From NCBI GenBank assembly GCA_963556695.1, contig CAUWAG010000003.1, positions 2,418,001 through 2,482,000 of the forward strand: 64,000 bases of DNA, in the 5' to 3' direction. The translations under genes were made by a program, and so were the position numbers. Below, piece by piece: positions 22,201 to 32,176 of this stretch. Source of the stretch: Anthostomella pinea. Taxonomy: Eukaryota > Ascomycota > Sordariomycetes > Xylariales > Xylariaceae. The notes beneath the pieces were generated by a model, which saw only the letters and a program-made list of their open reading frames with translations, made no database searches and had not been told where the DNA came from. The number at the start of each line of letters is the position of its first letter. Within the stretch, counting starts at the first letter, position 1.

Positions 22201-23910
22201 TCGGGTGGGAGAATGCGACCCAAACCAACTGTCATGTCCATGGTAGCCTCATCATCGCCAGCCATTGTGCGGCGCCGGCCCAGTGGTCTACGCTTCACAG
22301 GATTCGGTTTGCTCGTTGGCAAAACGCCACCCATAATGGTGGTGAGTTCCATCGACATATCTTCGTCCTCCTCATACTCGATCAGATCATTTTCGGGTTG
22401 CGAGGTTTTCCGAATAACACCAATCGCCCTAGTGAGGTCCATAGTGCTGTCCTCCATCAAGGAGCCGTCTCCCGGGCTTTCTAGGCTGGCTGATTGCGCA
22501 ACCATCTGCTTGGTGCGCTGAGGGAGAATACCACCCAAAGCTCGGGTGACGTCCATTGACATTTCCTCTTCCTGGATATCATCCTGGGAGTCGTCCCTGG
22601 CTTCGATGATACCGCCAACCGCACTCGTCATATCCATGTCCATTTCCATGTCGTCCTCGTCGCTGTCTTCGTCATCACCACCATTGAATCCATTTGCTAC
22701 GCTTTCCTGGTCCCGTGCTGGACTTGCTTGCTTCGGTGCTGGTTTCTTCGCCCAAGCAAACGAAGGGATGATCTCTTCTTCCTCGTCTAACTGTTGGGTC
22801 TCTGCCCTCCGAGTGGCAAGTCTGAGGGCGCCGTCCAACGTGTCGTTCGAGTCTTCAGTGAAGCCGGAACGAGCTGACATGGCAGACGCCATAGACGTGC
22901 CTGTCATCTCATCGACATCGAGATCCATTGACACGCCGTCAGCATCTGAATCGCTGCCAGAGTCTGATCCAACCTCTGCCTCGATGACGCCGTCTGCGCC
23001 ATCAGAGTCTGAACTATAGACACTCGAGGCGAGAGTCAGGTCATCAGGGTTGTTGTACTCCAGTGGAGCCGAAACGGAGCTCCTTCGCCGCTTCTTCTGA
23101 TGCAGGTCTCTTTGGTGTTCTGGCGAATCCGGAACAATGTCTTCGACTTGCTCGGGCGGAGTTGACGGTGGATCAGATGGTTGCGCGTTTGAATCTGGGA
23201 CAGCCGGTGATTGCGCTGCCAACGACGACGCTCTTCTTGTGGAATCTGTCGAGGTTGTCGAGTCTTGCATATACTCGATTTCGTGAAAAGTGTGCAGTGT
23301 TGCCTCTGCCGCAAACGATACGCGTCGGTTTGCCAGAGACTTCCTCCGAGCTTCGCGTCGATCCTTGATCTCCTTCTCCAGCGCCGCCCTCTCTCGCTCT
23401 TCACGTTCACGCGCAGCAGCTTGTTGTTCCTCCTCGGTACGAAGCGCGATTTTGGTGCCCGACGACGATGAGTCGTCATTCTGAAAGGGATTCGACAGCT
23501 TTTCGCCTCCCTGAACCTCCAACGTCAGTGATCTTCGAACAGAGAATTTGGGCTTATGAGGAGGTATTTCTGGCAAGGGGGGGATCGTCGGCTTGAGGAT
23601 TGATCTTGGTGGAGGTTTCACCGGCGCGGCCATCGACTATGAGGATTTAAGTTAGTCTACCGACCACGCCGTCAGGATACGATCGTCATCATACCACGCG
23701 TCGGTTGCCAGAGCCAGACTTCAGAATGTCCAAGCCGCCAGGTCCCACACTCTTGCTCCGTGACTTCTTTCGGCCTCCATTACCAGCCAAAGTGCTAGCC
23801 ACGTCCACGGTGATGTTTTCTTTCTCCATTCTCTTTCTCACTGGCGAATGACCAGTCGACTTGCGCGGTCGCCTTGTAGACGGCATAGTCGAGTCAACGC
23901 GACTGGCCAT
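19242..23910 (-). CDS. SPC105: Outer-kinetochore scaffold SPC105/Spc7 (KNL1)
   Basis: Four exons: 23910-23695, 23636-20664, 20613-19992 and 19927-19242, separated by introns of 58, 50 and 64 nt with good donors and branch sites (GACTAAC, TGCTAAT, CTAAC). The product is 1498 aa. Early residues include the RSKSVGPGGL phrase I recall from fungal Spc7. Two PP1-docking motifs follow: SILKP (about 84-88) and RVSF (about 177-180). The middle has about six MELT-like repeats (MDMT, MDVT, MDLT, MELT, MDMT, MEMT), each followed by a hydrophobic GG-containing phrase. Next come FLNMTSIRFMELTTTKRR, a long coiled coil (exon 3) and a C-terminal RWD-type region. In the family, phosphorylated MELTs recruit Bub3-Bub1 and the C-terminus joins Mis12 and Ndc80. 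I chose ATG 23910 because upstream frame codons lack an ATG. It is divergent from the uS17 gene. Confidence 0.93.
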
Positions 23911-24523
23911 GTTGGCTACGAGCGGCGTGAGCAGTGTCTCGAGAGGTATCGCGTCCAATGGAGCAAGACGTAAAGCCGCGATCCGTGGTGCCACTTAGAC
24001 AAGAGCGTGTCGCATAGCGTGTTCAGGGCTCAATAGTTGTAGGTTCTGACTTCATGTGCCAAAAAGAAGCCAGTTATCATGGGAAGCAATACGACAGATG
24101 GGGAACCGGGTATTCAAAGAAAGGATTTGTTGTCAAAGTCAGTCGCATGCAAATCGTTGGGCTTGGTGATGATCGCGTCGTGACTGGGGCCCTTGTTTGT
24201 AAACATGCGGGAGGTTGCCAGTGACCGAATCGCCCCCACTTGAGATAACGAACGGCGGTCCAAGCTCTAGCTGGCTGCATGTGCCGACCTCTTTCAGCCA
24301 CACATTCTGGCCGCGGGGCTGAAGGTACTACGTGCGCTCAGCCACAGTTGGCCCGCATCCAAACCAAGCGAATTTTGTGCCCACAGAACCGAGATTTTTG
24401 CACACCTCCAATTCTGACTTGGGCCTGTGTTTTCGCATCACACTACCGCGAACTTCAACAAGCAACCCACCACGATACCGGCCCAACCCTTCCCTTTGCG
24501 ACCTCGACAACGCAATCGCAAAC
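23911..24523. promoter_or_regulatory. Shared divergent promoter region, SPC105 / uS17
   Basis: These 613 bases separate two divergently transcribed start codons and must hold both promoters. No TATA box or factor site is clear enough to name. The 80 bases before the uS17 ATG are C-rich on the plus strand. Confidence 0.5.
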
Positions 24524-25327
24524 ATGGCGACGGAATTGACTGTTCAGTCGGAGCGTGCTTTCCAGAAGCAGCCCCATATCTTCCAGAACTCCAAGACCAA
24601 GGCCAAGTCCACGCGCCCTGGCAAGGTGAGCCGGCTCCCTCCCGCCGCGACGACATGACCATCGCTCACACATCTTTGATATAGGGTGGCCGAAGATGGT
24701 ACAAGGACGTTGGTCTGGGTTTCCGAACCCCCAAGACCGCCATCGAGGGTAGCTACATCGGTACGTGAAGACATGCGATTTCTTGGGACATGGCACAGGA
24801 CATCGGGCTGCAGCGGACGGCGTGACGAACTCGAAGAACACCATTGAGCATCGAAAAACCAGAATGCAACTGCAGGCGTCGAGAGAAGGAAACGAACCAG
24901 AAGATGGTGCGGATTGAATGAGGGGCTGACTATTGCGCGTGTAGACAAGAAGTGCCCCTTCACCGGTCTCGTCTCCATCCGTGGCCGTATCCTGACCGGC
25001 ACCGTTGTCTCGACCAAGATGCACCGAACGATCATCATCCGCCGCGAGTACCTCCACTTCATCCCCAAGTACGCCCGATACGAGAAGCGACACAAGAACG
25101 TTGCCGCGCACGTCTCGCCCGCATTCCGTGTTGAGGAGGGTGACCAGGTCACCGTTGGCCAGTGCAGACCTCTGAGCAAGACTGTATGTTTGACCAAGTC
25201 TAGGCTTGCAGCCTACCATACGAAGAGGGGTTTCGATAAGCTAACACCGACGCGATAGGTCCGATTCAACGTCCTCCGTGTACTTCCCCGAACTGGCAAG
25301 GCGGTCAAGAAGTTCTCCAAGTTCTAG
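24524..25327 (+). CDS. RPS11: 40S ribosomal protein S11 (uS17)
   Basis: Four exons (24524-24625, 24685-24760, 24945-25183, 25259-25327) join to 161 codons. Introns are 59, 184 and 75 nt with GTGAGC, GTACGT and GTATGT donors. The product begins [16 protein letters not shown] and contains [20 protein letters not shown], the segment around [17 protein letters not shown] and the basic end [15 protein letters not shown], all typical of eukaryotic uS17. Length matches the family (about 155-161 aa). It binds 18S rRNA in the small-subunit body. Early introns close to the start are usual for fungal ribosomal-protein genes. The open frame on the opposite strand (24455-25219) is a shadow. Confidence 0.96.
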
Positions 25328-26626
25328 ATTAAGGACTCTTCGGGGCATCGATGGCGTTGTTGCTTCACGGTTACTCATGATCTCCGATTCGGAAAGGGCG
25401 GTTCATAGGCTATAGCCACGGCACAGAGATGCCATACCGGTAGTTCTGAGAAATGAAATGAGATTACCAACATCATCTCACGGCCCTGAAGTGATTGCGG
25501 ATCATGAAAATGGGTGCAATCTCGAAATATCTGCGGGCTTGGGGGACCGGCCTCCATGGTTATCGGTGTTCTTCACCCGGGCTCGGATGTGTTGAAACCG
25601 TGGATTTGTATGAGGAAGCATGCTCATCTTCGTACCCGGACACGACCAACACTAAGCTGTGACTGCAAAACGGGACTATATAGTTTATTTCTGATATGGT
25701 GCGATGGGGTTGGCTATCGCTACATACTGACTCGAAGACTGCCTACAACCCAGAGTTCTCTCGCCCGCCAACCAGCCATTCGTCATGTATGACTTGTATA
25801 ATGCTCGTTGCATCCCACCATGGACCACCGACTGGGGATGTATTCAGGGGCTACTGCCAAATGCAAATTTGCTAGCATTCATACCCGATATGACCTCACC
25901 CATGAAGGGTCTCGAAGTCTTCGGGTTGCATATTGCGCTTCAGCAACATTGTCGGATGAACGTGAATAGTCCAAGCTATGCTCAAAGATTCGTTCAACCA
26001 TGCTATCCATGCTTACTTACCTACTCTCAGCCCAAAGAAGGCCATTTCTTCACAACGAAATTTTACGCCACCCTGACAACGAGGTCGTCTCGGCTATGGA
26101 GATCAGCTAAGCTCACGACAGCACCGTTAAACAAGGCGGCTTCCATAGACAATGGTGAGAGAGATCAAGACTAGGACATTAAGGACTCCCATAATGCACA
26201 CTGGGAGATCGGTTCTTGAAGCACTATTGATCTCTCTTTACCTTATAGGAGAACAACTCGTGGTGCACGCGTATCCACGAAGTTACCCAGGGGCCATAAG
26301 CCAGGCCTCGACCATGGATTGATCATCCGCGCAGCATTCAGAAACAAGAAGATGAGAAAGAGGGGACACTAAGATGCTGATCTCTTCGTCCCGGAATGTT
26401 GGGCTCTATGTATGCAATAGAAGCTGAATCTAGAAGTCCAGATGTGAAGATGACAAGCGGCATTCTCCATACAAGCATAATCTAGCTTACGAGACTATCG
26501 ATAAGTCGCATCGCTCTTACCATCATTATCCCGACTTTTCGAGCTCGTGAAGGAGGTCTTGCCAGTCGCGAATCCAAGGAGCCGCTTGAACTTCAATCGC
26601 AAATTACATTCACAGGGTACTAACTC
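25328..26626. other. Intergenic, nothing recognised
   Basis: Only short ORFs are present (25514-25792 and 25785-26174 plus), without motifs or convincing introns. It contains the uS17 3' flank and the promoter of the twin-CX9C gene. Confidence 0.4.
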
Positions 26627-27729
26627 ATGAGTTGGTGGAGTAGTCTCTGGGCCTCGAGCTCGAGCGCCGACGACCCGCTGCGAAAGCTCGACCCCAAGCT
26701 CCGCGAGTTCCTCGAGAAGGAGTCGCCCGTGAAGTACAGCTCCTCGCAACAACCACAACCACCAGCAGCACAATCCGCACCACCACTCCAGCCGGCCGCG
26801 AAGTCGGCAGCAGCAGCAAAGAGCGCAGCAGCAGAATCTGCGGCGGCAGAAGCAGCAACAGCAGAAGACGACAAGGGACATCCCGCAGTGCCGAGGGAGA
26901 GCCAGTTCCAAGATGGCCGCTACGCGCACCTGTGGAAGACGTACAAGCCACTCGCCGAGATCGAGGCCGAGACCAAGAGCGACCACGAGAAGCTGATGGA
27001 CGTGTTGGAGGGCTACAAGGACCGTAAGAACCAGATCGGCAAGGCGGCGCTCGAGAACTGCGCCCTCGAGCAGGTCGACTGGCGCTCGTGCATGTCGAAT
27101 CCCAGCTTCGCGGACCGCATGACCATGTGTCGCTCCCAGATCAAGAAGTTCGAGCGGTGTTATATGACGCAGACTGTAAGTTTTTCATATCTGCCCCCTG
27201 GTTTACACGTCCGTCCGTGAAACGGATGGATCTGCAAGCAGAAAGCTGACTACTGGCGGCTCTACAGAGACTACTAAAAGCCCTAGGCTACCTCTCAACC
27301 GTCGATCGCTCGCCCGAAGTCGAAGAAGACATCCAGATGCACGCCGACGCGCTATACCAGCGGATGATGGCGCAAGACGCCGAGATCGAGGCCGCGAAGA
27401 AGGAAGGGCGCCCGATACCCAAGTTCTCGCCCGTCATGCCGAAGGCGCCCGCCAGCGCCGCCGTAGCTACACCAGATCCACCACTAGAATTGACGCCGGA
27501 GCAGCAGGAGACGCTCAAGTTCAGGCTGGAGAAGGTCTCGGAGGAAGACCGGGCGGCCGAGGAGGAGGCCGTCAGGGCCGAGATGCGTGCGAAGGCCGAG
27601 GTCGCGTCGAGGGTAAAGGGTTTATGGAAACAGCAGGAGCTGGAGCGAAAGGAGAGGAAGGAGAGGGGCGAGGCGACTATGTGGGATAAGGTTGCTGGAG
27701 CCTTTGGCACTGGTGACTCTAAGAAGTAA
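26627..27729 (+). CDS. Twin-CX9C (CHCH-type) protein, 336 aa
   Basis: Two exons, 26627-27175 and 27268-27729, are separated by a 92-nt intron (GTAAGT donor, CTGAC branch, TACAG acceptor). Residues 40-85 are an Ala/Gln/Pro/Ser-rich linker. The central part carries C145-x9-C155 and C168-x9-C178, a twin CX9C arrangement, within ALENC...CMSNPS...MTMCRSQ. The second exon adds RLLKALGYLSTVDRSPEVEE, then a charged helical tail of about 100 residues rich in Glu, Lys and Arg. In known families twin CX9C proteins are small disulfide-bonded proteins of the mitochondrial intermembrane space imported by Mia40. This protein is much longer than those. I infer a mitochondrial or structural role but cannot name the orthologue. 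Confidence 0.8.
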
Positions 27730-28929
27730 GACGGTACTACTCCGTTTCTTCGGGCTGTCGACCAGAGTGCGAGGTCGGGGGCTTTCAGAGCCCGGCATGC
27801 TTCCCTCCCTGTCTTGGAATCGGGGTTTGTCGATGCATTGACACGGAATGGCCCAGGTCCACGAGATGCCTTCAGGCGTACCGGGCAACCGTCGATGAGC
27901 AGTGTCGATTGCAATTCTCCCGATGGGTGTACTATACTTGTGTATCTGTGATAGGCGCATCATGCCTCGCAGTGGAAAAGCGACTATGAAGGGGAATATA
28001 TCAAAATGTACATACAAAGCAGTGGACTTTCCACTACGTTCAGCCAACAGAGTCTTATCTTGCCTCGCCGGCAAGACCGTTCTGATACACGATGGGGATA
28101 ACGGGAATTATATCATCATCAGGGCTTGGGGTGACAGCTCCAGGACTGATATACTGCGACAGCCGCCAAAAGTGCCTGCTTTCCTATCCAACTGCGACAT
28201 GTCCGTTCTCTGACCTCGTTGAACACATCCAAGAGCTGCCTGTTGTTTGGGCCGAGGCTTTTCGGTCGTATTGCTTGGCAGTATGGACACAGATCAGCAA
28301 AACCACCAAGAGCGGTCGCCAAGAGCCAAGAGCCAAGGGATCGCCAAGAAATGAGGCGAATGCTTAACTGCACCGGAGCGGACCGTGCTTGTGCGTCCAA
28401 CGACATCTTCGCAGCTGGAGGGCAGACACGGACAAGACGGCGATACGGCCTTCGCAGATGGCTCTCTTTATCGAGGAAGTCAGTCCCTTTCGGAGAAGGA
28501 AACGGCAGGCAGAGGGCAGTGTCAAAGCCGGATCACAATGGGCGAGATCGACATACTCGAAAGTCGAGCGATGGCAAATGGGAAGAAACATGAGCCGACG
28601 CGCGAAGGTTTGAACCAAAGACAATCCCGATCTTCTATTGGCCGACCATCCGCTCGAAACGCTACCATCGCTAATGTCTCTAATAACAGCGCGCATCCTC
28701 AATCATAGCGATAGCATTACTCCACGCTGAACAACGAACGAGCCGGTCGCCTAGCCACCGATGCCCCATACCAGATCCGGGTTTAAGCGACGAGGATGTT
28801 GTCCAGGTCTTGTGACGGCCGCATCTGACCACAGTGTCTTGTCGTATGGAGTGGGGGGGAACTCGGCGGTCGTCAGGAGCAACGTCGACAGCTGCGGCAG
28901 GTGATATACGACAGTGGACCGAACTTCCT
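27730..28929. other. Intergenic, no gene recognised
   Basis: Both strands carry ORFs of 90-125 codons that overlap each other (for example 28219-28593 plus and 28364-28702 minus). None has a recognisable motif or good intron signals. The right edge is the 3' flank of the small Cys-rich gene. Confidence 0.4.
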
Positions 28930-29242
28930 CTAGCAACAGCCTTCGTCACAGGCGCAGAGGCCGCAGCAGATCTCGCAGCCGGCTTCCTCACCGCCGCGGA
29001 GGTTCATGTCGGGTTGGGGTTCCATGGCCTATATAATATAAAGAAGGAGTCAGTCAAAGGACGTTGTCATCGCGATGATATGTTCATGGTCTACGAGTGT
29101 AGCGAAAGGTAGAATGGGTGGGAGGCAGATTGGGCATGAAGCGTAGAGGACGGAAAGGACTCGCCGGCTGCTGGGACACGACGCCGGTCGAGGAGGTCAT
29201 CTCCATGGGGGCTTGCTGCATGGGTTCCTGAGGGGCAGGCAT
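28930..29242 (-). CDS. Small Cys-rich protein, 58 aa, spliced
   Basis: Exon 1 (29242-29165) starts MPAPQEPMQQAPMEMTSS and is Met, Gln and Pro rich. Exon 2 (29028-28930) gives MNLRGGEEAGCEICCGLCAC and ends in a Cys-Cys pair before TAG. The C-terminal 16 residues contain seven Cys. The 136-nt intron ends in TATATAG with a CTGAC-like branch. The best donor is GCGAGT, a GC-AG intron that keeps phase 0. GT alternatives nearby (GTCGTG, GTGTCC) also keep phase but match the consensus poorly. The Pro/Gln-rich head with a Cys-cluster tail resembles fungal CYSTM-like small proteins, which are often membrane-associated and stress-linked. This is resemblance only. Confidence 0.55.
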
Positions 29243-30499
29243 GATGATGGCTGGTGATGCTTCAAGAGGCTGGAATCTTGGGACAGTAGTAGATTTGGTC
29301 GACGGGAGTATCGTGAATACAAGTTGAGTAGATGCAAATAGTCAGGGACAGAATCGGGGGACATCAGAAACGGAGAGGTGGGGGGGGAGAGGCCTTTATC
29401 TGTCGAACGGGTATATCGGCAGGGGCTGTGTGGGATGCGCCTGCCGCTGCACCTGCACCGCCAGACAAGGGGTCCAAGCCTCTCTGAGGGCATGGGCCAG
29501 ATGGGCGGTGACTTCCACACGACATGAAACACTCATCCTGCTCCTGCTCCTGCTCCTACCACAGTAGCCCAAGTCACCAGGCAGGTGCTGGCTTGAGATT
29601 CACGGATGACAGGCGGCCTCATGCAAACAACAAAGCTTGAGTCCACGACTGTGATTGCTGGGACTCTGGGAGAGGAAAAAGAACCCCGATAATCAGCACC
29701 TGCATGTGTCGCTTCAGGGCAGCCCAGGTTGGCGGTTGGAAGCTGGAGATTCTGTAGTATCCAATCATATCATCGCGTGGCTATGTCTGCAAGGGTCCTG
29801 ACTCCTGGACCCTGCTGATCCAACAGCATCGTCTTGAAAGTTGATACCCTGATTGAGCGGTCAAAGCCGTTGGTGGAGAGCGGGGGAGAATATGACAAGC
29901 TATTTCTGGTGTCAGTGGTATGAAGCCTGCTCCCATCAAGTTCCTGCCACCTGGAAGTACCAGCATAGATTCACTGCTTTGGTTACCTACCTACCTATTC
30001 AATAACATGACAGATCTACTAGTAGGTATATATCTGATATTGCTCCAGGCCATTCGTGCTCCGTAATAAACACAATCGATGGTCTGAAGTAGTGAGAAGG
30101 CCAGCTTTGAAAGAAGCCCCAGCATACATTGATGGCTATCAGCTCTAGACTGGAGCGATAGGCCTACTCTGCTTCCCGCCAATTCAGATGAGAACATCTT
30201 GAAGAAACCGAGGCTTTACAGTGAACGACTAGAGTACGAATTAGGAGGCTTAGCTCGGCACCAGACTCGGCGACTCCTCGCCAGCCCAGACCACGCCGGC
30301 ATACCTTAGCTTGTGGATACGACACGCGGCATTTGGTACTATTCCTATACGTGGGGTTATCATTCATACATCGCAGCCGTCCTTCATCCGTCAGGTCCCT
30401 GCGACATTATCCGCAGCCGCAGCCGCAGCCATTGCCGATAGCGAACAAGTCTTCCATTATCCCAGACTCCTCCCTCCATCAACTCAGCCCAAACTCACC
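29243..30499. other. Intergenic, no gene recognised
   Basis: It contains the promoter of the Cys-rich gene, a short CTCCTG microsatellite near 29537-29560 and a GCAGCC run near 30410. No ORF with supporting features was found. Confidence 0.4.
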
Positions 30500-31370
30500 T
30501 CAGTGCCGGTTATCAAGCTCGTAAGAGTTATGCCCATGTCCTTGTCCATACCCGCTCCCATATTGCGGCGGTTCGGGCGAGGCTGACGGCTTGTATCCGG
30601 CATTACCGAGGCCGGCGTCGGGGGCGCCATAGTAGCCCGCGTTGTACGCTTGGACCGGCGGCACCGCGCTGCCGCCGTAGCCAGTCTCGATGTCGCTGTG
30701 GACGTTGCGCGCAGGCATGTCCTGGATATGCGCGGGCGCGTATCGGCCGGCCGTCAGCGTGCCCTTGCGCTTGGCGTGGACGAGGCGCGCGCTGTAGATG
30801 AGCTGCGAGAGGGAGGTGGACCTATAACAACAAAATAGCGTGTTAGTCTTTAGTTTTCGCGACTTTGATTTGATTAAGCGAGGCAGGTAGGAAAACAAAA
30901 AGGCCGGCAGAGATAGGTAGGTGGTTGGAGTGAGTGATTACTGACAGGAGAATGGCGGTTGGGATGATGGAAAGGACGGAGATGGCGAAGAGGTTTATGA
31001 TGAAGACAACGCCCCAGATCGTAGTCTTGACACACGCCGACGCCAGATAAGCTGCGGCGGCATGCTCTGGCGGGCGATCAGGACGATCTCGACGATGTCG
31101 AGGACGATGGTGAGGGCGGTGAGGGCGATCTGCAGGCCGGCGGCAGCACTGTGTGTGGGTTGCGCGTGTCGGTTACAGATCATTCCGTACAGTCTTTCTT
31201 TCTTACGTGAGGAGCCCTTCATATTTGGCAATGACGGTGTCGTAGTCGTCCGACTCCACAATGAACAGCAGCCATGCTGAGGAGCCGAGCAGAATGATGC
31301 AGACGATGATCTGGAGGACCCAGGCGGTGACGTTCACGGAGCGCTTGTAGGGGTAGTCGTGTTTGCTCAT
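30500..31370 (-). CDS. Four-TM membrane protein, apparent 1-nt frameshift
   Basis: Exons 31370-31207, 31148-30946 and 30821-30500 are joined by introns of 58 nt (GTAAGA donor) and 124 nt (GTCAGT donor, TTATAG acceptor). The N-terminus MSKHDYPYKRSVNVTAW leads into four hydrophobic segments: WVLQIIVCIILLGSSAWLLF, a stretch around ALTALTIVLDIVEIVLIA, TTIWGVVFIINLFAI and LSIIPTAILL. A cytosolic-looking tail follows, rich in Gly, Tyr and Pro (for example GSGYGQGHGHNSYELDN). Exon 2 must change frame after MPPQ (near 31050) to stay hydrophobic, as if one base were missing there. With one base added the product is 229 aa. It resembles unnamed fungal four-TM proteins. The frameshift may be an assembly error. 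Confidence 0.6.
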
Positions 31371-32176
31371 GATGGCGGCTTGGAAGCGGGTGTCTTGTCT
31401 TTCGGCGACGTCGTGGTATAGAGTGAATGTTTATCGGAAGGTGTTCGCAGACAGGGACGAAGCCAGACACGAGGAGTTTTCCCCTGGAATGGCGGCGCGG
31501 GCCAGTCGTTGTTAACTTGTATCATTTCGTCGCGATCCCAATATGGGCTATGCCGGCGGCTCAGCTCCTGCCGCTGCGAAGAATGAAGAATGCCGTAGGG
31601 CAGACAGAACATTGCTGCGTTTTTCGTATATAGTACAGGAACGAAGAATATCTCGTATTCAAGAGTTTCTGATGAATGGCCAAGGCTCGACTGCAGCCCT
31701 ACGAGGCAATGTTGCCAGATTGGGTTGAGGTTCTAGACCGATGGAAATGCAACGTCGCACATCAGGGTCCAGCGCAAATGGATCCCACCTCATCGGCTAG
31801 CACGTGCCACGGCACTGGCTCACAAGTTGGACAGCCTTTAAGCCTGCCATGTGACTGTATTCATACTGTAGGTGCAATACTGACTGTGATACGAACATTG
31901 TAGTCAGCCCTGGAGGTTTGCAAACAAAGGCCAAAGGGAATCCAGGATAGCCCGGGCTTTCCTATTACGCCCGGCGCCCGGCACAGAGCCACGGTCGGGC
32001 ATACCCCGTCCCGCCCGACTGCGTACAAAACACCCTCGGGAGTCGGCACCCATTTTAATACGATCATCATACAGTCGTCGCGTTCGCTTTCTTCAAACCC
32101 CTGGGAAGGTACGCATATCATGACTTCATTACAGTTCGTTCATCCATCCACCTCTGCATGCAGATAACCAACCCCC
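31371..32176. other. Intergenic, nothing recognised
   Basis: No supported ORF or RNA gene is present. It holds the promoter of the four-TM gene and the 3' flank of the AME1-like gene. Confidence 0.4.

Noticed and set aside
21906..23019. Long plus-strand ORFs opposite SPC105
   Set aside because: They are shadows of the MELT-repeat coding region and have no independent motifs or starts.
24455..25219. 254-codon ORF antisense to the uS17 gene
   Set aside because: It overlaps exons and introns of a certain gene and has no protein-like features.
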